Shown in pieces: positions 42,659-52,616 of a DNA stretch of 64,000 nt. The DNA is from Coemansia sp. RSA 487 (lineage: Eukaryota > Kickxellomycota > Kickxellomycetes > Kickxellales > Kickxellaceae): positions 44,538 through 108,537 of the forward strand of contig JANBRJ010000058.1 in assembly GCA_027577595.1 (NCBI GenBank), written 5' to 3'. Position numbers and translations under genes: made by a program. Positions within the stretch are counted from its first letter, which is position 1; every line of letters starts with the position of its first letter. The notes beneath the pieces are model-generated. The model made no database searches and was not told the DNA's origin. It saw only the letters and a program-made list of their open reading frames with translations.

Positions 42659-45207
42659 ATGGCAGACACCGGCAAAAACCAGCCCAGGAAGGGCCGGAAC
42701 CCTCCCAAAAATAGGCGCAAGACCAATATACACCAAGTGCAAACTGGAGGAAACGCAGATGCAGAGTGTATTTCGCCTCCAAGGAAAAGACAAAAGAACA
42801 ACAATCCCCAGACACCAAACAGTAAGTACCCTGTATTGAACATATTTCTGTTCGGGGTTCTTATATAAACACATTGAGACATTCTATTGATACAATTGTC
42901 ACTATTTGCATACTCAGCTGCCATTGTATAGGGCAAAAACAGAACGAGTTGCCAGAAGGCACAGCCACATCAACACCCTGTGTCATAAATAGAAAGGGTA
43001 AAGGCACGATCGATAACACACACACAAGCATGAAGGAGATCATGGACGAGCGTAGGCATGAGGCAGAGTATATCGCAAAACACGCTGTCAGAAAGGACGT
43101 GGACAGCCTCTTTTCGCTTGTTGAGCCAAAGAAAACGGCAAAGACCATCGTAGATCCGATAGTCGAAGCGACGCTGACCACCATCAACAATGGATTCAGT
43201 GCACTCTCTGGAAAAAGCCTTGATGCTGTCATCGGCAAGGATGAGTTGAAAAAGTACGGAGACTCGTTTGATCTGGACAGGGCAGTTGAGTCCACGTTTC
43301 GGCTGAGCAAGCTAAACGAGGAGCTGTTTCGGGGAGTGAGCGAGGCGGATATGTATCCGCTGTTCAGAGACTTTGTCATGCTGGTGGCACACCATGTAAA
43401 AGCCGGCGCGGAAAGATTCATCGCCGAGCGTAGCGTCAAGCCGAAGGGAAAGCGCAAGAAGAGCTCTGGTGCAATAGAACCGGTTCTTATCCTCCCGTAC
43501 AACGGTGCCGACTTCAAGCCGGAGGGTAGTGACGACAGAACAAAAATCGACGGTGCGCTGGCGCTTTGCAGACTATCATCCCCGATCGAGCCGCAAGGCA
43601 ACCCCAACTACAAGGACATGTTTGCAATCGGTGAGCTCAAGCGGCAGGAAAGGGACTCACTGCAAGCGTTTACACAGCTGGTCGAGTACACGCGGAATAT
43701 TTATGCAAACCAGGACCACCGGCGCTTTGCCTGGGGGCTCACGATGTGCGGCACCAAAGTCAGGGGCTGCCTCTTCCACCACGACGGTGTTCGAGCAACG
43801 TCTACAATGGACTTTGCAAGCCACGGCGGGAGGGAAAAGCTTGTGACACTTCTTGTACATTGGTCGTTTTGCAGCTTCACTCGGCTCGGGTACGACACGA
43901 ACATGACGCGGCTCAGGGAAGAGAACGCGTGGGAGATCCGCTGCCCCGATCACGACCACGACGGCAAACGCAATAGCTTTACATCATATGTCACCACAAG
44001 AACGATAGTGAACGCATCGTCGTTGTTCGGCAGGCACACGCGCTGCTACATAGCAAGGCGCAAGGACGATACAAGCGGCATGGAGGTGGTCTTAAAGGAC
44101 TCTTGGTCCTTGCCGCGTGACTTGAAGAAGAAAAGCGCAATCTCGACAGTCCCTAACGAGGCGCGCAATCTGCAGCTGATCAAGGAGAAGTTTGCTGGCG
44201 AAAACCTGAACTTTAGCTACCCCCAGGTTGTCACCAGCAGCAGAGCAAAACTTAGCGTTGGCGGCAAGTACATCATAGACGATACGTTGGCAATCTACGA
44301 ATACGATGACGGCGATGAGGAGCAAATGTATCGTGTGCGCAGCCTTATTGTCACGACGCCGGTTGGCGGTTTCATAAAGCGTGTGGAACACCAAGGTGAG
44401 CTGGTTCTGGTTCTCTCCGACGCAATGGAATGCCACAACGCCATCCTTGAGAAGTGCGGCTTGCTTCACCGGGACATATCGGTGAACAACATCCTTGTCA
44501 TCCGCAATGACGGTGATGACTCTTTGCGCCGGCCAGTGAAGGGGCTGCTGATAGACTACGACCACGCGATTTCAGTGGATCAGGATTCCACTGGCAACGG
44601 AACAAGATCGGGAACGCTCCCGTACATGAGCATCCACAACCTGGAAGGAGCTCCCGGAAAGCGATCTGCTCTTGACGACTGGGAATCGCTGCTCTACTTG
44701 ATATGCTGGCTCGGGACATTCGGCATCAACAGCAAAGATCGTGACAACATCAACAAGGAAAATACAGCTGAGATAGAAAAATGGCGACATGGGACAATGC
44801 AGGACATTGCAAAATGTAAGCGCAATCAGATGGACAGCATAACCAACTTCAATAGGCTTATCCTGGCCGGATTCCAGGAAGAGTACAATGTACTTAAGCT
44901 CTTGGCCACTAAAATTTACATGGCACTATTCCAGCACGACGGATGCAAAGGAGCCTACTTCGATACGGAGGATATAGTGGCTACAGACTCGTTTACTCTG
45001 GCATTTGCTGATATGCTGAACGAACCACAAGGTGATCAATCTTCCAGAAAACAGCCCAAGTCCGATCCTCTTGTTGTTCGCAAAGAATATGAAAAGGAAA
45101 TTGTGGACGATCTTTTGAAGGCTATTCGAGCTGCCGCAGCAGCATCTGAGGATTTCTTTTTGCAAAAAGCTATAGCACAGGGCAACGAAACAGCTCCAAA
45201 CCAGTAG
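42659..45207 (+). CDS. FunK1-type protein kinase with PD-(D/E)XK-like N-terminal domain (copy 2)
   Basis: Exon 1 is 42659-42821, the intron 42822-42931 (GTAAGT...TATAG, 110 bp) and exon 2 42932-45207, giving 812 residues. This model gives an ATG start; the longest single open frame begins with a TTG inside the intron. The first 54 residues are very basic (RKGRNPPKNRRK, PPRKRQKNN), a likely nuclear signal. A nuclease-like core follows, with D261 in KIDGAL and GELK at 288-291. The kinase region has VVLK (~447), HRDIS at 567-571, the paired N574, DYD at 596-598 in place of DFG, and SGTLPYMS. FunK1 kinases are fungal-specific, and the nuclease-kinase pairing recalls Crinkler-type effectors. It appears intact. 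Confidence 0.82.
42822..42931 (+). other. Intron of FunK1 copy 2
   Basis: The 110-bp intron has a GTAAGT donor and a TATAG acceptor. Of the three nearby AG acceptors, only this one keeps the frame (A|GG codon). Confidence 0.78.
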
Positions 45208-45327
45208 ACATTTTGACACTATCCTTATCCAAACAGTACTTTATAAAGCAAAAACAAATGTATAAAGAGAAAAGGAACCAGAATCTAAACGGACTACTTA
45301 CTTGGCACATAACCGGCTCCAAAAGGG

Positions 45328-45440
45328 CTAGCGCAGCCTTTCATTCTGGCCCTCGCGACGGAAGAATGACTTGTGCTTCTTCTTGCGGCGGGTGTCGGGT
45401 TCTTCCTCTGCAGCATGACGTTTCTTCATATACTCGACCT
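45328..45440 (-). pseudogene. C-terminal gene fragment, very basic, cut by an LTR
   Basis: The reverse strand reads YRKVEYMKKRHAAEEEP, then RRKKKHKSFFRREGQ to a TAG stop at 45330-45328. Such a Lys/Arg-rich end resembles nucleolar or ribosome-biogenesis proteins, but I do not recognise the family. The open frame meets the family C LTR at 45441, and I find no continuation beyond it. It may be a truncated gene end or chance coding potential. Confidence 0.35.
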
Positions 45441-45651
45441 TGCGATAACGAATCGGCTTGCAAATGGCGGAGCCGAATCGCAATATGATTGACTCGCGTT
45501 GAGTCGATCATATTGTTGGATAGCATCCGATATACGCTATCCAAGTATCTGAATAGTTTTTGCTGTAGCAGCTTTAAAAGCCCATGATCCATTATAACAA
45601 ATGTAAAGGAGCTTTGGTTCCGTTTTGCTTGGTTTTTATATTCATGCAACA
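45441..45651 (+). mobile_element. Solo LTR of family C
   Basis: This 211-bp unit runs from TGCGATAACGAATCGGC to ATTCATGCAACA and aligns along its length with 48442-48651. Three successive inverted repeats are visible: GAATCGGCTT/GAGCCGAATC, CAATATGATTGACTC/GAGTCGATCATATTG and GGATAGC/GCTATCC. No clear target duplication remains. Confidence 0.72.
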
Positions 45652-46054
45652 CTAAAACTCTTCACTTTTGTAGATTACCTTCCCTTTGCAACACGCTGAA
45701 GATCAGTTGATCATAGCCATGGGATAAACTGTTGGCAGATTTGTAAATGGTAATTTCACATGACGAATCTGCCAAAAAAAATATACCTCTTTATACTTAT
45801 TTATTCCTGGTAAAATACATATCTGTTATCCTCATTATCTATATATAGACATCGAGGGTTTCTGTCTACCCACTGCAAGTTCATTATAATTTTCTTGTAT
45901 TCTTGCTTTTTACTTTCAAATTTATTATTTTCTTTTACTACTAACATTATACTCTTTTTGACAATATCTCCTAGCAATTCCCACATATCTGGGCCACCAG
46001 CCGTTTCAATTGCATAGCTCAACAGAATTGAAGATTAAAAGAGTGATACAAATT
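45652..46054. other. Intergenic, with a doubtful reverse-strand frame
   Basis: The reverse frame 46022-45801 (73 codons, no ATG at its start) encodes a plausible-looking Lys-rich peptide ending VDRNPRCLYIDNEDNRY..., but I recognise nothing in it. The rest is AT-rich sequence upstream of the amidase pseudogene. Confidence 0.35.
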
Positions 46055-46634
46055 ATGGTGTCTATCAATCCTTACTTGTCAATAAGAGAGCTTCAGGCAG
46101 GTCTCATCTCTGGAAAGTGGACCTCGGTGGACCTTGTCAAGATGTATCTGTCAAGAATTGACCAATTTAAGCACTACAATGCCATGTTATCAGTCAATGA
46201 CAGAGGATTGCTTTTGTCTGAGGCTAGTTCACTGGACAGAGAAAGAGCTTCTTTTGGCATCTATTCAACTTCTCCCACTACCGGACTGTGTTCAATAGAT
46301 AGCATGGCAAATAGTGGAAAAGTAGAGGGAAAATTCTTTATGGAATCCCTGTCATCATCAAGGACAACATTTGCACTTCAGATATGCCAACAACTGCAGG
46401 TGTGCTTGCTTTAAAGGATGCAAAAAGCGGCTTTGATGCTGAGATAGTCCACAGGCTAAGGAGTGCAGGTGCTATCATCATTGGAAAAGCAAATATGTGT
46501 GAGCTTGCTATATCTACTAATGACAATAATCCTAGTGGCTGGAGCTGTCTGGGGGGTCAGACTCTGAATGCTGTTTCTGTAAGTGCTCACTCTGGAGGGT
46601 CCTCATCAGGCTCAGCTTGTGCTGCTGCACTGGG

Positions 46635-47053
46635 TGTTACAAATAAAAGCCTTGACGGAACTAAAGTTCCTTAACTTTATTTTCCATGAACAATCTGGCT
46701 TTTGTACTGATACAAAACACTACAGTAATTAAACCTGTGATTGTGACTCACCATGCATGTGACGAATCGAGCATGGACCTGGGATGGATAACAAGGAGTA
46801 TTCAGATGATGTTTTCTCTTTTATTTCCTTTCCATAAAAACCAATGAAATAAAAATAAATCCATGCCATTTTCTCAAAGGCAATGTCCAAGGAATGTTGC
46901 CCTTTTATATGTAACAGAGAGAGCCGTTACATATAGTGCACTATTACAATGTCCACAACCAGTGGTTGCCCCAACCCATCTGTATGGAAATCAGCCCTGC
47001 ATATGACAACACACTAGCGTGACAATGCAACTCGCATGCCGATCATTATCACA
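46635..47053 (-). mobile_element. LTR family C in the amidase gene, itself carrying LTR-B
   Basis: On the reverse strand the unit runs from TGTGATAATGATCGGC (47053) to TTTATTTGTAACA (46635). CTGGG is duplicated at 46630-46634 and 47054-47058. Without the inner LTR-B and its duplication it is ~147 bp, a shorter form than the ~210-bp copies, lacking most of the hairpin region. Confidence 0.85.
46758..47024 (+). mobile_element. Solo LTR of family B, copy 2 (nested in LTR-C)
   Basis: The 267-bp unit starts TGTGACGAATC and ends CTAGCGTGACA, with ATGCA at 46753-46757 and 47025-47029. It is a diverged B copy: the first hairpin is weak, and the CCCTTTTATATGTAAC segment is kept. Confidence 0.88.
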
Positions 47054-48073
47054 CTGGGTCTAGCTGCAGCTACAATAGGAACCGAAACATTTGGATCCAT
47101 TATCCGTCCTTCTATGTTCCAAAGTGTTGTTGGGTTTAAGCCTAGCCATGGGCTATGCTCCAACTCAGGAATTATACCTATCTCGACCACATTTGATACT
47201 TCTGGTCCTATCTGTCGTACTGTTGATGATGCTGCACTAATGTTAGAAGCCATGTCAATTGAAAGAAATACCAACTTTGCCAACCTTGACACTTTTAGTA
47301 TCAAAGGTGCTAGAGTAGGAATAACTCTGAATCATGGGTCTGAGTTAGGTAAAAGAGACAATACTCACATAGTCTACAATTTCACCAAATTTGTTTTTGG
47401 CAAACTACATGACCTAGGGTGCACAGTTATTTATGATGATGTTGTCAACAACAAACTTTTGACTTCTGACTCCGCATCTAGGGATTTCTATAGAGACTCT
47501 CACACAATCAAAGAGTTGGAGAACTCTCTTGTTAATGACTATTTCTTTGTCCTTGATTGTGATTTTAAGGATGGAATCAAAAAGATACTTTCAGAGTTCT
47601 CTCAAATCCCCAGTGGTGTAAGAGATTTAAAGTCTCTGATTGAGTTTAACAAACATCATCCTGAAGCACTTAATCCTTTATTTGCTAATCAAAGCACTCT
47701 TATTAGGAGCAATATGACTGATGGCCTTGATGACCCCAACTATCGATCTTCTCTTACTAAAGTACTAGTAGTCTCTGATGATATTATCAGATCTATATTC
47801 AAACTAAATAGCTTGGATTTTATAATAACTACTGTCATAGGTCCTGTATGGCCTCTACTATACTCAATAGCCGTAATAGCTGGCTGTCCTATCGCCTCCA
47901 TTCCTCTAGGTAAACATCCAAACTATGACGATGACAACTACTATGCTTCACACTGCTTTTCCAATCATACTGGTGTTGGTTTCAGTCTTGTCCTTATTGG
48001 AATGCCTGGTGATGATCACAAGCTACTCTGCTATTCTAAGCAAATTGAGAATATATTGAAGACAAATCACTAA

Positions 48074-48441
48074 GGGTAGCTATCCCAGAATGCTGTCCCT
48101 ATTTATAGGTCCACCCAATAGGGGAAATGTTACCTATAAACGCAGGATCTGGGATGTCTAGTAAGGAGTATTATGTTCTTTTATATCTATTAAATAAAAC
48201 ACTCTAAAAAAGAACTAGCTAAAGACAAAATTGAAAGGTAGATTCCTAAAAGAATCAATTGCCTTTTATATGCATGTGTTGCTATTTTTTACATGCCATC
48301 AACAAAATGTGCAATGTTGACATAAATAATAACAAACGCTAGCATGACAGAAGGTGTGCCAAAATATGAAGACAATTACACAAAAGTTTGAGGCTGGAAT
48401 TCTTGTAATTTATGACCTGTGGCTGATATTCTGATGGTAAG
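48074..48441. other. Intergenic with a degenerate LTR-B
   Basis: From about 48150 to 48352 the sequence resembles LTR-B copy 2 (GGATCTGGGATGTCTAGTAAGG near the start, ACGCTAGCATGACA at the end) but is heavily decayed. No gene is visible. Confidence 0.5.
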
Positions 48442-48651
48442 TGTGATAACGATTCGGCTCTGCCATTTGAGAGCCGAATTGCAATATGATTGATTCAATA
48501 CGAGTCAATCATATTGTTGGATATCATATTGTATGCTATCCAATTATCTAAATAGTGTTTTTATACAGCTATGAGAGCCATGATTGCATTAATAAATAAA
48601 GGAGGAACTTTTAGTTCTGTTTGTGATTTTCATTTTATTCTTGTTACGGCA
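48442..48651 (+). mobile_element. Solo LTR of family C
   Basis: This 210-bp unit from TGTGATAACGATTCGGC to CTTGTTACGGCA aligns with 45441-45651. It retains the inverted repeats CAATATGATTGA/TCAATCATATTG and GATTCGGCTC/GAGCCGAATT. Confidence 0.72.
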
Positions 48652-48802
48652 AGCTTTCCATGATCCTCAGCTAGCTTTGCAATTTATTTTTCAATGCATC
48701 TTTCTTATTAGCATGCCTCCCTTGTGTTTTAATTACATCTACCTTTAAGTTGTGGTTTTGTTTTTTAATCTCATTTGCCTCTCTTATTCAGCAGTGCTCC
48801 AT

Positions 48803-49049
48803 TGTCACGCTAGTGTGCTTGTCATATGCAAGGCTGGCCCATTGTCACGGGTTTGCACAGCCACTAAATGTTAACACTGCAATAGTGCACTACACGCAAC
48901 GGCTCTCTATCACATATAAGGGCAGCATTGCCTGTGGCTCATTACCTCCTGGAAGAAGACACGGGTTTCCTTTCGTCTAGTTTGAAGAAAATAGGAAACC
49001 TATAAGTTGCTCTGTGTTATTTTATCCTGGGTCCATAGTAAATCCGTCA
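48803..49049 (-). mobile_element. LTR of family B, copy 3
   Basis: The reverse-orientation unit starts TGTCACGCTAGTG on the plus strand and ends GGTCCATAGTAAATCCGTCA. It contains the CACGGGTTTGCACAGCCAC block shared with the other copies. The last two bases of the usual end are missing, and no target duplication is visible. Confidence 0.78.
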
Positions 49050-49053
49050 TAGC

Positions 49054-49255
49054 TGTCATGCCAGCTTTGCATACAATAAAAGGATATACGATGTCATATT
49101 CTTAATGGGTGATTTCTGAATGGTGTCATGATTCTTGGTGGTTTAGGGCTATAAAATAGCCTAACGCTCATACCATTTCTCCATATCATCCTTAGTTTCT
49201 ATTTCAAATATATATTACACTCCTACGTAGCAGTCCTAGCGTCTATAGTGCAACA
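49054..49255 (+). repeat. Element D, copy 2
   Basis: The stretch runs from TGTCATGCCAGC to CTATAGTGCAACA with the shared TATAAAATAGCC and CTCCTACGTAGCAGTCC segments. It lies directly next to LTR-B copy 3. Confidence 0.65.
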
Positions 49256-49402
49256 ACTACAGAGCCCATTCCTTAGCTTAGCATAACCTGTAATATGATA
49301 AGAATATCCTCATGACCGACTTTCATGAGTGGAACTTGTTCTCCGGAGCATGGAAATCGGATCTTGGAGTGCAGATATATGATCATATTTTCTGTTGACA
49401 GT

Positions 49403-49438
49403 ATTAATCGGTAAAGTCACGTGACTTTACCGATTAAT
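49403..49438. repeat. Perfect 36-bp palindrome centred on CACGTG
   Basis: The left arm ATTAATCGGTAAAGTCAC is followed without spacer by its exact reverse complement; bases 49403 and 49438 are the outermost matching pair. It is in noncoding DNA between element D and LTR-B copy 4. Confidence 0.95.
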
Positions 49439-49613
49439 TAGCAGTCGTTGTTCGCTTGTTATTTTCTGGTTAACACTACCCGACAAAAGCAGAGGTCAAG
49501 GGATATATTTAGTAGAAAAAGAAAAAAAGAAAACCAGAGGCCTAGAAAATCCATATGCAGCCAGACAGCAGACTGGCTGAGCTGTAAATCATTGAGAAAG
49601 CTGGGTTGTAGGG

Positions 49614-49861
49614 TGTCACGATAGTGTGAGTGTCGTATGCGAGGCAAACCCATTGTCATGGGTTTGCACAGCCACTAAGCGCTAACAATGAAATAGTCCA
49701 CTACATGTAACGGCCCCCTGTTACATATAAGAGTAGCGTTTCCCGTGGGTCATTGCCTTCGGGGGAAGGCAATGATTTTTCTTCTTATAACTAGTTTGAG
49801 GAACAAGATATCGAATAATTACTGTGTTATTTTATCCCGGGTCCATGGCAAATCCGTCACA
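49614..49861 (-). mobile_element. Solo LTR of family B, copy 4
   Basis: The 248-bp reverse-orientation unit runs from TGTCACGATAGTG to AATCCGTCACA on the plus strand. TAGGG is duplicated at 49609-49613 and 49862-49866. It is close in sequence to copy 1 at 36502-36749. Confidence 0.88.
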
Positions 49862-50722
49862 TAGGGGATAGATAAATAGCATATACTAATGGCCAAGGAA
49901 GAACTCTATGGAACTCTACTATCTTATGCATTAATAAATATGATCAATTGAGAGTATGTGGCAGCGAATCTGGCAACCAATACAAGACGGATATGACAAT
50001 AGGATATATTCATGTTTTCAATCAAGTAATTAGTAATTAATTTTGCATTGGATACATTTAGAACTGTTTGTTTGTTGGTTATGTTTCTACAAATGTCTTT
50101 TTACATTTTAATCGAACCCGGAAAATACCTATTAAAATAGTCTCCTAAGAGTAGCTCCTTATTGATATTATATTAGTAATGAGCAGTATTATAGCAAGCC
50201 CATTAGTCCTATCAGTATTTTGTCATACTGTACAGCAGTAAGATAAAAGGCTGCACTGTGCATTTTGAAAAATGTATTTGATATGGGACCGGCTTTGATT
50301 TATTTCTTACATCCAGGCAATAATTGAGCATGTAGATGTTTGGAAATTAGTTATGTAGCCAGTGTTTGGAATGCTTTATTTTTCTTGTGCAATAGAATTT
50401 AACAAATTCACTAATCAAGCAGTAGCCGAATCACAGTGCATGGGAAGGATGCATTGTTTGCAGCTGTGGTAGTAACAAAACGCGATTTGATGGGAAGAAA
50501 AAAAGCATATGCTCTTCTCCTTTCCTCTTTTCTTTCTCTCACACTAGTTTTTATAGTCCGACTATTTCTTTTCAAGCACTTTTCATTAGCAGAAACCCTA
50601 GCCGTTTATTGAGAATGCTGTAAGTTGAATCTGCACTAAATTTTTAAATTCGGTTTGTCTGTTTATCAAATGACAAGTAAATTCACAAAACAAAATGGAA
50701 TTTAAATTGTAGGACTTTGCAA
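49862..50722. other. Intergenic upstream of the 3-oxoacyl-CoA reductase gene
   Basis: AT-rich sequence without a visible gene. A pyrimidine-rich run (CTCTTCTCCTTTCCTCTTTTC type, ~50512-50540) probably belongs to the promoter. Confidence 0.5.
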
Positions 50723-51667
50723 ATGATATTTACGTACATTGGGATTGGCGTAGTAGCGTACTACATTTCAGTAGTCCTAACGATCCTGTACGACGTGTTT
50801 TTGAAGAGCGGAGTGAGCCTGAAAAAGTTTGGAGCCGGACAAGGAGCATGGGCGGTAGTGACCGGATGCACGGACGGAATGGGACGCGAGACAGCTCTGG
50901 AGCTGGCGCGTAAGGGGTTCAATGTGATGTTGATTTCGCGTACGCAGGAGAAGCTTGAAGCGATGGCCAAGGAAGTTCGCCAGCTAAATGTGGAAGCCAA
51001 GGTCCTTGCTGTGGACTATGCCAACGTTAGCGCCGAGAAGTGGACGCAAATTGCACAGGAGCTCGACGCGCTGCGCGTAGGTGTGCTGGTTAATAACGTG
51101 GGCATCAGCTACGACCACCCAATGTACGTCGAAGAAGTCCAGGAGGAAGTAGTGAATTCGCTGATCGAGCTCAATATGCGCGCAATGGTCAACATGACAC
51201 GCATCGTGCTACCGCAAATGAAGGAGCGCAAGAACGGATTAATTGTGAACAACGGTTCGTTTGCAGCGCTTGTGGCGAGTCCGTATCTTTCTATCTATTC
51301 GGGCACCAAAGGATTCGTGCAGTACTTTAGCCAGTCGCTGGCTAGCGAAGTTGCATCCCACGGCATCCTTGTGGAGCATCTGCAAACGTACTTTGTGTGC
51401 TCGCGCATGTCCAAGATGAGACGCCCAACGTTCCTGGTCCCTATGCCAAAGCCCTACATCCAGTGCGCGTTCCGCAAGATCGGCGTCCAGGGCGGCTCTT
51501 CTGAGCCGTTCACTTCGATTCCGTTCTTCCCGCATGCGCTTCTGGCCTTTGCTACGCAGAAAATGGTGCCCAAGCAATTCGCTATCAACCAGAACGGCAG
51601 CCTCCTTAGTTCCATGCGCAAGCGTGCGCTGAAAAAGAAGGAGCGTGAGGCGCAAAAGCAGCAGTAA
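50723..51667 (+). CDS. IFA38: Very-long-chain 3-oxoacyl-CoA reductase (KAR)
   Basis: This 314-residue SDR enzyme reduces 3-oxoacyl-CoA in the ER fatty-acid elongation cycle. I start at ATG 50723; a TTG two codons earlier is unlikely. An N-terminal TM segment (~2-27) is followed by the cofactor motif TGCTDGMG (~48), LISRTQEKL, NNVG (~125), and the catalytic set with a Ser in NNGSFAAL and YSGTK (Y-x3-K, ~195). The C-terminal tail is very basic (KRALKKKEREAQKQQ), with a KKKE stretch that could aid ER retention. This organisation matches yeast Ifa38. It converges with an SDR-like gene 109 bases away. Confidence 0.9.
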   Translation: MIFTYIGIGVVAYYISVVLTILYDVFLKSGVSLKKFGAGQGAWAVVTGCTDGMGRETALELARKGFNVMLISRTQEKLEAMAKEVRQLNVEAKVLAVDYANVSAEKWTQIAQELDALRVGVLVNNVGISYDHPMYVEEVQEEVVNSLIELNMRAMVNMTRIVLPQMKERKNGLIVNNGSFAALVASPYLSIYSGTKGFVQYFSQSLASEVASHGILVEHLQTYFVCSRMSKMRRPTFLVPMPKPYIQCAFRKIGVQGGSSEPFTSIPFFPHALLAFATQKMVPKQFAINQNGSLLSSMRKRALKKKEREAQKQQ

Positions 51668-51776
51668 GGAAAAAGCATCAGAAAATGGTCGTTTCCTAAA
51701 AGTTCTTACCTTTCGCCTTTTTGTGGATGGAATAAATTGCATTATTTTGCTACACGGAAATCGAAGAAATATATAT

Positions 51777-52616
51777 TTAGGGAAAAGATGTCTCGCTGTA
51801 CATAAAAAACTTTCCACTTGCTGAACGATCGGCGTTAATGGCCAAGTCGACGATAAGGTCGCTTGCGGGTTTCAGGTGATCCGGTGAATTGGTGTACTGG
51901 ACAGACGCCGTCCTATCTGTTTCCTCTTGCGTTTGCTCCTTTTGCTTCTTCTCGCCTGGCGGCTCCAATGCCATCTGTAGAGCCGAGAAACTCGGATGCA
52001 CAGCCAACGATGTGAGTCGCGGCTCAATAACAGCTACCTCGGCGGTCATCATATTGACAGCGGTTTTTATAGCGATAAGCGAGACATGGCGTGGCAAATG
52101 GTTGTGTATTTCGTCAATCGACGCGACATTCACTACGCGGCATCTGTACTTGCGGAGTATATGGCGAATGCTGTGGAATAGAGGCATGGCTTCTATCAGC
52201 GACCGTTGCAGCTCGGTCCATTGCTCAAAGGGCGGGATCGATTTTCCGCCAATATGGAGCCCCTCGTATGCGCCGATATTGATCACCAACGCCGCCAGCT
52301 TCTTTTGGTCTTTGTTTGCTTCGATGTGCTGGATAACAGAGTCGTGCACAAGCGGGTCGGAGAGCTGCCCAATCACAGGGATGAACTGGTCGCGCCATGG
52401 CTCGTGGTGGTCGATGGCTGTTTGCAGTTTTCCGATGCGCCCCTCGCGCTCGCCTATCCCGATCACTGTGATGCCGTGTTTGAGCAGATTTAGCGTGGTT
52501 TCTGCGCCGAGCCATGAGCCGATCCGTGTGACTATCACCATGTGAGCTGTATTGTTGCTGGGTTGATCGGTGGGCTTATGGTACTCTAGCGTGTCTTTCG
52601 CTTGTTCTGACGACAT
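51777..52616 (-). CDS. SDR-fold protein with degraded active site (type 1)
   Basis: The 279-residue product has a short-chain dehydrogenase layout but altered motifs. VTRIGSWLGAET stands where TGxxxGxG should be, INIGAYEG replaces NNAG, NVAS keeps the Ser, and the Y-x3-K site reads LIAIK, with the tyrosine lost. An insertion rich in Glu/Lys/Gln (~225-240) precedes the end. Family members without the Tyr are usually inactive as oxidoreductases, so a binding or regulatory role is more likely. The yeast YIR035C/sepiapterin-reductase-like group is the nearest type I can name, weakly. Confidence 0.7.
   Translation of the reverse strand: MSSEQAKDTLEYHKPTDQPSNNTAHMVIVTRIGSWLGAETTLNLLKHGITVIGIGEREGRIGKLQTAIDHHEPWRDQFIPVIGQLSDPLVHDSVIQHIEANKDQKKLAALVINIGAYEGLHIGGKSIPPFEQWTELQRSLIEAMPLFHSIRHILRKYRCRVVNVASIDEIHNHLPRHVSLIAIKTAVNMMTAEVAVIEPRLTSLAVHPSFSALQMALEPPGEKKQKEQTQEETDRTASVQYTNSPDHLKPASDLIVDLAINADRSASGKFFMYSETSFP

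Larger units (their letters stand above)
46055..48073 (+). pseudogene. Amidase-signature hydrolase, broken by a frameshift and nested LTRs
   Basis: The parts encode a fungal amidase: LSIRELQAGLISGKWTSVDLV, GIPVIIKDNI (catalytic Lys), SGGSSSGSA (cis-Ser) and GTETFGSI (nucleophile Ser), then a full C-terminal region to the TAA at 48073. Two lesions are visible. A one-base frame change occurs near 46313-46333, between the N-terminal frame and the IIKDN frame. A 419-bp LTR-C unit (46635-47053) with a CTGGG duplication splits the amidase signature; it carries its own LTR-B insertion. Without the insert the two halves join at the expected Leu-Gly in the same frame. Codon use is more AT-rich than in nearby housekeeping genes. 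The gene is almost certainly nonfunctional. Confidence 0.88.

Noticed and set aside
42874-42931. N-terminal extension of FunK1 copy 2 from a TTG at 42874
   Set aside because: This is intron sequence. A GTAAGT donor at 42822 and a TATAG acceptor at 42931 give a better ATG-initiated model.
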